This document shows positions 29,268 through 37,909 of a DNA stretch of 64,000 nt, piece after piece. Location: NCBI RefSeq assembly GCF_002266425.1, contig NZ_NPMN01000007.1:1-64000 (forward strand), written 5' to 3'. The position numbers and the translations under genes were made by a program. Under the pieces are notes generated by a model. That model was not told the DNA's origin and searched no databases. It saw only the letters and a list, made by a program, of their open reading frames with translations. This DNA comes from Tissierella sp. P1 (GTDB taxonomy: Bacteria > Bacillota > Clostridia > Tissierellales > Tissierellaceae). Numbering within the stretch: the stretch's first letter is position 1; each line of letters opens with the position of its first letter.

Positions 29268-30611
29268 ATGAATTTATCTGCTAGAGAAATAGCATTAAAT
29301 ATACTATACGAAATCTTTGAAAATGGAGCATTCTCTAATATAACTATAAAAAAACATTTAGTTGAAGGATTAGATCATAAGGAAGAGGGATTAATTAGAG
29401 AAATTGTATATGGAGTTTTGGAAAATGATATTTACATAAACTATATAATATCAAAAGCATCAAAAATAAAGTTGAAGAAAATTCATCCGGTTATTTTAAT
29501 TATACTTAAGATAGGAGTATATCAACTTATATTTATAGATAGAATACCTCCTAGTGCGGCAGTTAATGAATCTGTTAACTTGGCTAAGAAGCATGGACAT
29601 AAAGGGACTATTGGATTTGTAAATGGAATTTTAAGAAATATAAGTAGAAATAAAGATGAATTTATGAAAATCGAAGTGAAAGATAAGATAGATTATATTT
29701 CGATAAAATATTCTCATCCCAAATGGATGATAAAAAGATGGATAAAAGATTATGGTGATGAATTTACTGAAGAACTATGTAGAAAAAATAATGAATCCCC
29801 TGAGTTAAATATACGAATAAATACTTTAAAGACTAATAAAGATGAGTTAAAAGAAAGATTAATAGATTATGGATTTATAGTTAAGGATGGTATCTATGCT
29901 AGGGACTCTTTAATCATAGAAAATCCTGTTAGAATAACTGAACTTCCCGAATTTAAAAAAGGACATTTTATTATTCAAGATGAGAGTAGTACCTTAGTGG
30001 GACAAATCATGGATCCTATTTCTGGAAGTACAGTTGTCGATCTTTGTAGTGCCCCTGGAGGAAAAGCAACACATCTGGCACAGATAATGAATAATAAAGG
30101 AAAAATATTGAGTAGAGATATTTATGAACATAAGATTAGGCTTATTGAAGAAAATGCAAGGAGACTCGATATTAATATTATTGAAACTTCTATTTCCGAT
30201 GCAACTAAAAGAGATGAATCTTTAGTAAATATTGCAGATTATTTGTTATTAGATGCTCCCTGTTCTGGTCTAGGCCTAATTAGAAGGAAACCTGAGATTA
30301 AACGAAATAGAAGAGAAGAAGATATAGATGAATTAGTTAAGCTCCAATATGATATTTTAAATAATGTAAAGGATTATTTAAAAATAGGTGGGATATTAAT
30401 TTATAGCACCTGTACTATAGAAAAAGATGAAAATATTAATTTGATTAATAAGTTTTTAGAGAAAAATAAAAATTTTAAGTTAGTTAATATAGAAGATAAA
30501 ATAAAGAATAAGCAGGATATAACAACTTTAAAAAGTGGGTATATCCAGTTATTTCCTCATATTCACAATACTGATGGATTTTATATTGCAAAAATAATTA
30601 AAGAAAGATAG
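29268..30611 (+). CDS. rsmB: 16S rRNA m5C967 methyltransferase RsmB
   Basis: An N-terminal NusB-like RNA-binding domain (SAREIALNILYEIFENGAFS) is joined to a SAM methyltransferase domain: VVDLCSAPGGKATHLAQ, LLDAPCSGLGLIRRKPE (PC motif cysteine) and YSTCTIEKDEN with the catalytic TC. ATG 29268 follows CAGAGGTG. About 447 aa. In relatives rlmN follows directly; here 2.6 kb of foreign DNA intervenes. Confidence 0.95.
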   Translation: MNLSAREIALNILYEIFENGAFSNITIKKHLVEGLDHKEEGLIREIVYGVLENDIYINYIISKASKIKLKKIHPVILIILKIGVYQLIFIDRIPPSAAVNESVNLAKKHGHKGTIGFVNGILRNISRNKDEFMKIEVKDKIDYISIKYSHPKWMIKRWIKDYGDEFTEELCRKNNESPELNIRINTLKTNKDELKERLIDYGFIVKDGIYARDSLIIENPVRITELPEFKKGHFIIQDESSTLVGQIMDPISGSTVVDLCSAPGGKATHLAQIMNNKGKILSRDIYEHKIRLIEENARRLDINIIETSISDATKRDESLVNIADYLLLDAPCSGLGLIRRKPEIKRNRREEDIDELVKLQYDILNNVKDYLKIGGILIYSTCTIEKDENINLINKFLEKNKNFKLVNIEDKIKNKQDITTLKSGYIQLFPHIHNTDGFYIAKIIKER

Positions 30612-31177
30612 ATATCATATATGTAAGTGATACAGAAGAAGATACTCCTTTGAAAATTAGAACTGATAGAGCTAATGATATAAAGGCAGATGCTTATATT
30701 TTAATCCATTTCAATGCATATCAGGGAACATGGGGAAGTTATTGAGGCATAGAAACTTACCATTATCCAAACTCAACTAAGGGTAAAGAATTAGCGGATT
30801 TAGTCTAGGAGGAGTTAATTAAAGAAACTGGATTAAGAAATAGAGGGGTAAAATCAGCTGATTTCTAAGCATTAAGAGAAACAAATATGGCTACTATTTT
30901 ATGTGAATGTAGATTTATGGATAATTTAGAAGAAGCTAAGCTAATGCTAGATGAAAACTATCAGATGAAATGTGCTAGAGCCTTAGTGAAAAGCATATGT
31001 AAGTATTTTGGTGTTGAGTATAAGAAAGAAATTGAAGAAGTATATAGCCCATGGGCAGTTGATGCAATGGAGTGGGCTATAAAATTAGGTCTAACTGATG
31101 GATCTAATTCTAAGGAACCTATCACATTAGAAAGGTTTATTACAATATTATATAGATATGAAAAAACCCTGGAGTAA
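30611..31177 (+). pseudogene. Amidase_3 (N-acetylmuramoyl-L-alanine amidase) remnant with three nonsense codons
   Basis: One frame from the rsmB stop to 31177 reads DIIYVSDTEEDTPLKIRTD, then ADAYILIHFNAY, ETYHYPNSTKGKELADLV, RNRGVKSADF and ALRETNMATILCECRFMDN. This is an Amidase_3 domain without its N-terminal part. It is interrupted by TGA, TAG and TAA at positions where W/G, Q/E and Y are expected. These are substitutions with no change of frame, so the gene is dead. The C-terminus (YSPWAVDAMEWAIKLGLTDG) looks like an SLH-type surface-binding repeat. The open part alone (30887-31177) is unlikely to be functional. Confidence 0.85.
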
Positions 31178-31184
31178 AAAATGA

Positions 31185-31505
31185 TATGATACTTTCAAAG
31201 TAGACAGTTTAATTAATTAAAATTAGATTATCTACTTGGAGGTATTTTTTTATGGGAAAAAATCGACGAAAAAATACTATATTTTATATTTTTTTATGAC
31301 ATTTAATTATATTTATACTCTAAAAAAATGTTATATTGTAAAAAATTAATGAATTATAGTATAGTTTGCAGGATTTTTCTTATGAGAAAATGAAGGGATT
31401 ATCATGTTTCATGTAGAATATTATATTTAGATAAATAGAAGGAGGTGCTTATAAAGCAAAACTAGAACGATTTAAAGTTTTAATTTGTTTTTTCAAATTT
31501 GAAAG
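31185..31505. other. Gene-free stretch in the second island, possible IS3-like end remnant
   Basis: AAGTAGACAGTTT at 31200 and CTACTTGGAGGTATTTTTTTATGGGAAAAAATCGACG just after resemble the terminal sequence and OrfA start of an IS3-type element, but only about 12 codons remain open. The rest is AT-rich with no supported gene. Weak evidence. Confidence 0.25.
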
Positions 31506-31515
31506 GAGAGATATT

Positions 31516-31914
31516 ATGAATAAAAATAAAAAAATAATAGGAGTATTAATAGGATTATTGATTTTGCTAGTAGGTACTGTATCTTTAGCAAATAGTGAAC
31601 GTGATATAGGGCTATTCGCAAATAAAGTATGCTCTTTTGAAAATGTTTCTGTAGATGCAAAGATAGAGTTATATGACCTAGGTTATTTAAGGGCAGGAGA
31701 TACATTCAAAATAACAAGTAGCTCTTGGTTTCCAGAAGATTCTAAACTTGGTTTTTCATTAAAAAATACTAAAACTGGTGGTGCTGTTGGGGAGGTAATT
31801 AAATCGGGAGGAAAAATGTCAGGGACTGTAGGTCAATCAGGATATTATGTGTTGGTGTTGACTAACCTTGGTCCATTTACAGTTGAAGCGGGATCGATAA
31901 ATATATCCTATTAA
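31516..31914 (+). CDS. Small secreted protein of unknown function
   Basis: AAAGGAGAG precedes ATG 31516. The 132-aa product has a clear Sec signal peptide (KNKKIIGVLIGLLILLVGTVSLA, cleavage after about residue 25). The mature part is roughly 105 aa, predicted beta-rich and Gly/Ser-rich, ending in an alternating stretch (YYVLVLTNLGPFTVEAGSINISY). It contains one Cys only. No family recognised. It is the only intact non-transposase gene in this island. Confidence 0.7.
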   Translation: MNKNKKIIGVLIGLLILLVGTVSLANSERDIGLFANKVCSFENVSVDAKIELYDLGYLRAGDTFKITSSSWFPEDSKLGFSLKNTKTGGAVGEVIKSGGKMSGTVGQSGYYVLVLTNLGPFTVEAGSINISY

Positions 31915-32142
31915 TATACAATAGTTTTTTTAAAGCTTCAAACACTTTTACTGGCAAGTAGCTACAATGTTTTTTATAATCTTTAAGATATATAAAAAGA
32001 TAATAACAATATCGTTTTAGTTTTGCTTTTTATTAGTATTTTAAATAAATTAATTGAAGAATATGTCTCTATAAAGAGATATGTTGGAGACTGGACTGTA
32101 AGTTCTTTTTTCCTTAATTAAGCATAAAGTATTAAGAATATT
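31915..32142. other. AT-rich intergenic region after the secreted-protein gene
   Basis: About 230 bp without a supported gene. A TCTCTATAAAGAGA palindrome near 32070 is the only structure noticed before the terminator. Confidence 0.4.
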
Positions 32143-32170
32143 GACCAGGATTAATTTCCTGGTCTTTTTT
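32143..32170 (+). terminator. Terminator left of the IS200-type element
   Basis: GACCAGGA/TCCTGGTC stem followed by TTTTTT. It may end the 31516 transcript and shield the insertion sequence from readthrough. Confidence 0.88.
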
Positions 32171-32237
32171 GTTTATGAATACCACCCGCTAAGCGGGTGG
32201 TTCCAAAGAGCTTTCAGCGGTGAGCAGAAAATAAGAA

Positions 32238-32293
32238 ACCTCCTTTGATATAATAAAGTTAGGTCTGACCAACCAAACTTAATCGAAGGAGGT
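32238..32293 (+). promoter_or_regulatory. tnpA leader hairpin that hides the ribosome binding site
   Basis: ACCTCCTTTGAT (32238-32249) can pair with ATCGAAGGAGGT (32282-32293), enclosing a second helix (AAGTTAGGT with AACCAAACTT). The 3' arm is the Shine-Dalgarno of tnpA. Sequestration of the tnpA ribosome site by a 5' hairpin is described for IS200, so transposase is probably translated poorly. Confidence 0.75.
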
Positions 32294-32300
32294 ATCCATA

Positions 32301-32765
32301 ATGGATAATAATAGTTTATCACATACGAAATGGGATTGTAAATATCATATAGTTTTTGCACCGAAGTATAGAAGGCAAATAATATATGGAAAGATAAAAA
32401 CAGATATCGGAAAGATATTAAGACAGTTATGCGAGTATAAAGGAGTAGAAATAATAGAAGCAGAAGCATGTAAAGATCATATACACATGCTAGTAACTAT
32501 TCCTCCAAAACTTAGTGTATCAAGTTTCATGGGATATTTGAAAGGAAAAAGTAGCCTAATGATATTTGATAGACATGCCAATTTAAAATATAAATATGGG
32601 AATAGGCATTTTTGGTGTAAAGGATATTATGTAAGTACGGTAGGTAGAAATAAAAAGGTAATAGAAGAATATATAAAGAAACAATTACAAGAAGATATAG
32701 CATATGACCAATTAAGTATGAAAGAGTTTGTAGACCCATTTACAGGGGAGAAAACAAAAAACTAG
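32301..32765 (+). CDS. tnpA: IS200-type Y1 HUH transposase TnpA
   Basis: The 154-aa protein begins SHTKWDCKYHIVFAPKYRRQ, has the HUH motif in KDHIHMLV (about residues 59-66), and the catalytic tyrosine in GYYVSTVGRNKKVIEEYIKKQ (about 113-133). Length and motifs are complete, so the gene is probably functional. It works on single-stranded ends at the two hairpins. Confidence 0.95.
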   Translation: MDNNSLSHTKWDCKYHIVFAPKYRRQIIYGKIKTDIGKILRQLCEYKGVEIIEAEACKDHIHMLVTIPPKLSVSSFMGYLKGKSSLMIFDRHANLKYKYGNRHFWCKGYYVSTVGRNKKVIEEYIKKQLQEDIAYDQLSMKEFVDPFTGEKTKN

Positions 32766-32873
32766 ATATAAGAAGAACCCCTTTAGGGGTTGCTTGAGAA
32801 AATAAAGCGGTTGGCAGACCTTTCAATGTGTCTTGAGACACAGCAAGTACCATGCCCTTATAGGGCTGAGCAA
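32766..32873 (+). ncRNA. Structured 3' region of the IS200-type element
   Basis: Between tnpA and the right-end hairpin are three short hairpins: AACCCC/GGGGTT (about 32777-32792), GTGTC/GACAC (about 32828-32840) and GCCC/GGGC (about 32854-32866). Such long structured ends can encode RNAs in related tnpB-bearing elements (omegaRNA), but there is no tnpB here. Calling it an RNA is inference. Confidence 0.35.
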
Positions 32874-32957
32874 ACCACCCGTTTTACGGGTGGTCATGAT
32901 TTATTTTTGAAGGAATTTTTAAAGATTTATAGAATATATTTCTAGGGGGATGATTAC

Positions 32958-33077
32958 ATGAAAATTAATTGGAGGAATGTAGCCATAATATTATTGGTTG
33001 AGACGATAGGCTTTGTTTATAGAAAAGGACCATTTAAGGTCCTATTTCTTTTGACGTCAAAAAATCGTCAAAAATAA
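32958..33077 (+). CDS. Tiny ORF, doubtful
   Basis: ATG 32958 has an AGGGGGA site eight bases before it and encodes 39 residues (MKINWRNVAIILLVETIGFV...), with a hydrophobic first half. The AGGACC terminator hairpin lies inside the frame, which argues that the true gene was shorter or that this is a fragment. No family recognised. Confidence 0.25.
   Translation: MKINWRNVAIILLVETIGFVYRKGPFKVLFLLTSKNRQK
33021..33051 (+). terminator. AGGACC-type terminator closing the second island
   Basis: AAAAGGACC/GGTCCTATTT with CTTTT. Nearly the same as the hairpin at 10716-10747. Confidence 0.7.
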
Positions 33078-33251
33078 ATTTATAAATATGATATAATATG
33101 AGAAAGATATAAAACTAACATACTATATAAGTGTATATTTTATCTATTTTGATTAAGAATGATATTAAATGAGCTTATTAAAAAAATTAGTGTGGTTATA
33201 TATTTGATAATTATGTATAATATTATATTAGGATAGCATTGAGGTGATTAT
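33078..33251 (+). other. rlmN leader region
   Basis: AT-rich. A TATAAT at about 33093 could be the -10 of an rlmN promoter, but no convincing -35 is seen. TTTTGACG/CGTCAAAA (33050-33073) just upstream forms an inverted repeat of unknown meaning. Confidence 0.35.
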
Positions 33252-34304
33252 TTGAATAAGATTGAACTAAATAGTTTAACTTTGAAGGAACTGAAGAAAT
33301 ATATGATTTCTATAGAAGAAAAAGCCTTTAGAGGAGAGCAAGTATTTTCATATTTCAATAGAAATAAAAAATTAGCTATTGAAGATTTAAAAATATTACC
33401 TGAAAAACTAAGAAAGTATTTGATTGAAAATACAAAAACAAACAAGATAGATATTTACAAAGTTTTTGCTTCAGAAATCGATAATACTAAAAAATATTTA
33501 TTTTTATTAGATGATATGAATATTATTGAATCAGTAGCTATGGAATATAATCATGGATTAACTGCTTGTATATCTACTCAAGTAGGCTGCAAAATGGGGT
33601 GTTCTTTCTGTGCTTCCACTAAAGAAGGGCTAATAAGAAATTTGACTCCAGCAGAAATGGTAAATCAAATCTATATGATGGAAAAAGATTTAGGGAAGAG
33701 TATTTCTAATATTGTATTAATGGGAAGTGGAGAGCCTCTAGATAATTACGATAATACTATGAAGTTCATAGATGTTATCCATGATGAAAAGGGGCATAAT
33801 ATTAGTTTAAGAAATATTACTTTATCAACTTGTGGTGTTGTTCCTAGAATTTATGATTTAGCCAAAGAAAATTTACCAATAACTTTATCTATATCATTAC
33901 ACTCACCATTTGATAATGATAGAAAAAAAATAATGCCTATAGCTAATAGATATTCTATAGAAGAATTAATAAAGGCATGTAAATTTTATTCGGAAAAGAC
34001 TAATAGGAGAATCACCTTTGAGTATACTTTAATTAACAATGTAAATGACAGAGATAAGGATATAAAAGAGCTAATTAAAATTCTTGAAGGTTTAAATTGT
34101 CACATTAACTTAATTCCCTTAAATCCCATTCAAGAGTTTAAAAAGGACAGGCCAAGTAGAGAAAATATTGAGAGAGTGCAGGCAATATTAAGTAAGCCTA
34201 ATATTACTGTAACTATAAGACGAGAAATGGGTGGAGATATTAGTGCTTCATGTGGACAGCTGAGACGTACTGTTACTCAAAGTAATGATAATAAAAGATT
34301 TTAA
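33252..34304 (+). CDS. rlmN: 23S rRNA/tRNA A2503/A37 C2-methyltransferase RlmN
   Basis: A radical SAM methyltransferase with the CKMGCSFCAS cluster (CxxxCxxC, about residues 115-122), GSGEPLDNY, SLHSPFDNDRKKIMPIAN and the C-terminal SCGQLR holding the second catalytic Cys. TTG start at 33252 follows GAGGTG. 350 aa. First gene of rlmN-stp-prkC-rsgA-rpe. Confidence 0.96.
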   Translation: MNKIELNSLTLKELKKYMISIEEKAFRGEQVFSYFNRNKKLAIEDLKILPEKLRKYLIENTKTNKIDIYKVFASEIDNTKKYLFLLDDMNIIESVAMEYNHGLTACISTQVGCKMGCSFCASTKEGLIRNLTPAEMVNQIYMMEKDLGKSISNIVLMGSGEPLDNYDNTMKFIDVIHDEKGHNISLRNITLSTCGVVPRIYDLAKENLPITLSISLHSPFDNDRKKIMPIANRYSIEELIKACKFYSEKTNRRITFEYTLINNVNDRDKDIKELIKILEGLNCHINLIPLNPIQEFKKDRPSRENIERVQAILSKPNITVTIRREMGGDISASCGQLRRTVTQSNDNKRF

Positions 34305-34316
34305 TGGGGTGGTATT

Positions 34317-35048
34317 ATGGTCATAGGTTCTATTTCTGATGTTGGTAAGATTAGAGAAAATAATCAGGATGCTTTTTATGCATCTAAGGATTTATATTTT
34401 CCCTTATATATGGTGGCCGATGGAATGGGAGGACATAAAGCTGGAGAAGTAGCAAGTACTATGGCAAGAAGTATTATTGAAAGTAACTTTTTGAAGGCAA
34501 AAGATAATCTATTACATGAAAATATAATAATCAAGTTGATAAAAGAATCAATAGAAGAAGCTAATACAAAAATATATCTTAAATCCCTACAAGATGAAAA
34601 ATATAAAGGTATGGGTACAACTATAACGTTGGCCTACATATTTAAGGATAAAATTTGTATAGGACATGTTGGAGATAGCAGAGCTTATTTGATTAGAGAA
34701 GGGAATATATGCCAAATAACAGAAGACCATTCCTTTGTAAATGAGCTTCTAAAAACTGGTAGCATAACAAAAGAAGAAGCAAAGATCCATCCAAAAAGAA
34801 ATATGATAACTAGAGCCGTTGGTTCTAGCAGCATTATAGAAATGGATTTGATAATTAGAGAATGTAATAAAAATGATATATTACTATTGTGCAGTGATGG
34901 CCTTTCTAATATGTTAAAGGAATTTGAAATTAGGGATGTTTTTATGGGAGAAAATGATGTTCAAAAAGCCTGTGAGACTCTGGCTGCTATGGCCAACAAT
35001 AAAGGTGGTTTTGATAATATTACCATAGTGGCTATTAAATTTAATTAG
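34317..35048 (+). CDS. stp: PP2C-type Ser/Thr phosphatase Stp (PrpC)
   Basis: Metal-binding motifs: DVGKIRENNQDAF, VADGMGGHKAGEVAS, GHVGDSRAYLI, RAVGS and GGFDNITIV. It reverses phosphorylation by the PASTA kinase encoded 13 bp downstream, which normally targets envelope and division proteins. 243 aa, normal. Confidence 0.96.
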   Translation: MVIGSISDVGKIRENNQDAFYASKDLYFPLYMVADGMGGHKAGEVASTMARSIIESNFLKAKDNLLHENIIIKLIKESIEEANTKIYLKSLQDEKYKGMGTTITLAYIFKDKICIGHVGDSRAYLIREGNICQITEDHSFVNELLKTGSITKEEAKIHPKRNMITRAVGSSSIIEMDLIIRECNKNDILLLCSDGLSNMLKEFEIRDVFMGENDVQKACETLAAMANNKGGFDNITIVAIKFN

Positions 35049-35061
35049 ATGAGGTGAAAAG

Positions 35062-37023
35062 ATGATAGGCAAGATTTTAGGTGGAAGATATGAAATAATA
35101 GAGCAAATCGGAGGCGGAGGCATGGCTTTAGTATATAAGGCAAAATGCCAGCTATTAGATAGATTTGTAGCTATAAAGGTTTTAAAAGATGAGTTTGTAA
35201 ATGATGAAGAATTTGTTAGAAAGTTTAGAAGAGAATCTCAAGCTGCTGCTAGTCTTTCTCATCCAAATATAGTGAATATATATGATGTTGGTGTGGAAAG
35301 CGATGGAAATAATCAGATTTATTATATTGTTATGGAATATATAAAAGGCAAGACATTAAAAGAACTTATAAAAGAAAAAGGTAAATTATCTATAGAGAAT
35401 GCATTAGATTATTCCTATCAAATAGCAGAAGCTTTACAACATGCTCATAAAAACCATTTAGTTCATAGAGATATAAAACCACACAATATTATGATTACAG
35501 ATGATAATAGAGTTAAGGTTACAGATTTTGGTATAGCTAGAGCAGCAACAAGTTCTACAGTGACTACCACTTCTAATGTTTTGGGTTCTGTTCATTATTT
35601 TTCTCCAGAACAAGCTCGAGGAGGATATACTGATGAAAAGTCTGATATATATTCTCTTGGTATAGTTATGTATGAAATGGTAACAGGAAAATTACCTTAT
35701 CAAGGGGAAAGTCCAATAACTGTTGCACTAAAACATGTTCAAGAAGATATAAAGCCTCCTAGAGAGTTAAACAGTCAGATACCTATAGGCTTTGAAAATA
35801 TTATTTTAAGATGCGTCCAAAAAAGGCAGGCAGACAGATATAGCAATATTACTGAACTAATAAAGGATTTAAAAAAAGTAAGAGACAATATAGAGGATGC
35901 TGATTTTGAAGATATAAATGGTTATGATTCCCATACTAAAATAATTCCTATAGTTGATGTAGAGGATGATGAAATTGTGAAAAGCAAGGCACAGGTAAAA
36001 AATACAAAGAAGACAAAGAAGACAAGTAAGAAAGATGGTAGCGGAAAAATTATTTTCTTAGGAATATTTTTAGCATTTCTATTAGCAACTAGTATTTGGT
36101 TAGGAGCCTATCAATTAAAAAAATTCTTTGCCAGTGGAGATTTGATCACTGTTCCTAAAATAATTGGAATGCAAGAAGAACAAGCTAGAAAAGAAATAGA
36201 AGATTTAGGTTTAAAATTTGAAGTTGAAGGTAGAGCGAAAAGTAGTGAATTCAAAGTTGGTGAGGTTATTTCTCAGAGTGAAGCTGAAGATAATAAAGTA
36301 AAGAAAGGTTATCCTATTCGAGTAACCATAAGTGAAGGGGATAATCTTGTAAAAGTTCCTAATGTGGTAAGCAAAGATTTGGAATATGCACAAGAACTCC
36401 TTGAGGATGCTGGATTAAAGACAAAAGTAGATTATGAGAATTCAGATACTATACCTGAAAATGTAGTAATTAGTCAAGATCCAGATAGTGGCTCTGTAGA
36501 ACCAGGTACGAGAATAAAGTTAGTTGTAAGCAAAGGTGAAGAGATCAAACATGTAAAGATGATAAAAGTAGTTGGACTTAATATTGAAGAAGCTAAGAAG
36601 AAAATACTTGAATTAGGACTTGAGGTTGGAGATGTAACACCCGATCCAAGCGAAACTATACCGAAGGATCAGGTAACTTGGCAAAGCTATGAATTAGGTA
36701 CGGAATTACAGACAAAGACAGCTGTTGATTTATTTATAAGTAGTGGACCAAGTGAAAAACCTGAAAATAATGAAGAAAATACTAATATTGGTGATAAAGC
36801 AATACCAGTAACTATTACATTGACTCCATTGCCAGAGGTAGAAGAGACAGCAATTAGGATTTTAAGAATTCAAGATGGTGTAACAGATGTAGTATATAAT
36901 AAAAAACACCAAGCTAGTGAGGTATCATTTTATGAAACATTTAGCGGAAAAATAGGTACTGTGTTTGAAGTGTATTATAATGATGTGCTTGTACATCGAG
37001 AGACAATTTCTAAAAATGAATAG
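35062..37023 (+). CDS. prkC: PASTA-domain Ser/Thr kinase PrkC
   Basis: The cytosolic Hanks kinase domain (1 to about 270) has GGGGMALVYKA, VAIKVLK, HRDIKPHN, DFGIARA and an activation loop rich in T/S (TSSTVTTTSNVLGSVHYFSPEQ). A basic juxtamembrane stretch and one transmembrane helix (about 330-350) follow. The outside has three PASTA repeats (starting near ITVPKIIGM, VKVPNVVSK and VKMIKVVGL) and a C-terminal beta domain. 653 aa. In spore formers it senses muropeptides for germination. Confidence 0.96.
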   Translation: MIGKILGGRYEIIEQIGGGGMALVYKAKCQLLDRFVAIKVLKDEFVNDEEFVRKFRRESQAAASLSHPNIVNIYDVGVESDGNNQIYYIVMEYIKGKTLKELIKEKGKLSIENALDYSYQIAEALQHAHKNHLVHRDIKPHNIMITDDNRVKVTDFGIARAATSSTVTTTSNVLGSVHYFSPEQARGGYTDEKSDIYSLGIVMYEMVTGKLPYQGESPITVALKHVQEDIKPPRELNSQIPIGFENIILRCVQKRQADRYSNITELIKDLKKVRDNIEDADFEDINGYDSHTKIIPIVDVEDDEIVKSKAQVKNTKKTKKTSKKDGSGKIIFLGIFLAFLLATSIWLGAYQLKKFFASGDLITVPKIIGMQEEQARKEIEDLGLKFEVEGRAKSSEFKVGEVISQSEAEDNKVKKGYPIRVTISEGDNLVKVPNVVSKDLEYAQELLEDAGLKTKVDYENSDTIPENVVISQDPDSGSVEPGTRIKLVVSKGEEIKHVKMIKVVGLNIEEAKKKILELGLEVGDVTPDPSETIPKDQVTWQSYELGTELQTKTAVDLFISSGPSEKPENNEENTNIGDKAIPVTITLTPLPEVEETAIRILRIQDGVTDVVYNKKHQASEVSFYETFSGKIGTVFEVYYNDVLVHRETISKNE

Positions 37024-37032
37024 GGGGCTTTT

Positions 37033-37908
37033 ATGGTAAATGGGATAATAATAAAAGGTATTGGTGGATTTTACTATGTAAAAACAGAATCTGGTATAGT
37101 AGAGTGTAGAGCAAGAGGTATCTTTCGAGAGGAGAAATTAACTCCTCTCGTAGGAGATAAAGTAAAGATTAGGATAAGCAGTGAAGATAATACAGGATAT
37201 ATTGAAGAAATATATCCAAGAACATCTCAGCTCTTAAGGCCACCAGTAGCAAATATTACTCAAGCTATAATAGTCATGAGCATAAAAAAACCAGATGTTA
37301 ATACTTGGCTATTAGATAGATTTCTTATAATGGCTGAGCATGAAAAACTGGAAATTATGATTTGTATAAATAAGTCTGATTTAATGCCAGAAAAGGCATT
37401 AGAACTGAAAACTATTTATGAAAATATAGGATATAGAGTGATAAATACTAGCGTACTAACGGGAATTGGTATTGATGAATTAAAAATTGCATTAGATAAT
37501 AATATATCAGTATTTGCTGGTCCTTCAGGTGCTGGAAAATCATCTCTATTAAATGCAGTTAATAGGAATTTCAAGCTGGAGACTGGTGATGTAAGCACTA
37601 AGACTAAAAGAGGTAAACATACTACTAGACATGTTGAACTTTTAGAATTGCACGATAATGCCTTTGTTCTTGATTCTCCAGGTTTTAGTTCTTTAAATAT
37701 AGATTTTATTGAAGAAGAGATTCAATTAAAAAATTATTTTAAAGAAATATATAAATATGGAGAAAATTGCAGATTTATTAGTTGCTTACATGGAAATGAA
37801 CCAGATTGTGAAGTGAAGAAACAAGTAGAAGAAGGAAATATTGCTAAGGAGAGATACGAAAATTATTTACTTTTCCTTGAAGAAATAAAAAACATTAGGA
37901 GGTACTAA
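37033..37908 (+). CDS. rsgA: Ribosome small-subunit GTPase RsgA
   Basis: Circularly permuted GTPase acting in 30S maturation. An OB-fold N-terminus is followed by NKSDL (G4), then GPSGAGKSSLLNAV (G1) near residue 160 and DSPGFSS (G3). A C-terminal zinc knuckle carries CRFISCLHGNEPDCEV. 291 aa. Between prkC and rpe as usual. Confidence 0.96.
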   Translation: MVNGIIIKGIGGFYYVKTESGIVECRARGIFREEKLTPLVGDKVKIRISSEDNTGYIEEIYPRTSQLLRPPVANITQAIIVMSIKKPDVNTWLLDRFLIMAEHEKLEIMICINKSDLMPEKALELKTIYENIGYRVINTSVLTGIGIDELKIALDNNISVFAGPSGAGKSSLLNAVNRNFKLETGDVSTKTKRGKHTTRHVELLELHDNAFVLDSPGFSSLNIDFIEEEIQLKNYFKEIYKYGENCRFISCLHGNEPDCEVKKQVEEGNIAKERYENYLLFLEEIKNIRRY

Positions 37909-37909
37909 T

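Larger units (their letters stand above)
32172..32905 (+). mobile_element. IS200/IS605-family insertion sequence (tnpA only)
   Basis: Left-end hairpin ACCACCCGCT-A-AGCGGGTGGT (32181-32201) and right-end hairpin ACCACCCG-TTTTA-CGGGTGGT (32874-32894) flank one tnpA gene. This is the organisation of IS200-group elements: subterminal hairpins, no inverted terminal repeats and no tnpB. Exact cleavage sites are not determined, so ends are approximate. A long noncoding stretch with several hairpins lies between tnpA and the right end. Confidence 0.9.

Noticed and set aside
30611-30890. TGA read as tryptophan (alternative genetic code) in the amidase remnant
   Set aside because: TAG and TAA also interrupt the same frame, and TGA is used as a normal stop elsewhere in the window (for example ylxM and DUF512).
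32172-32905. IS605-type element with tnpB
   Set aside because: Only tnpA is present; no zinc-ribbon or RuvC-like frame lies inside the two end hairpins.
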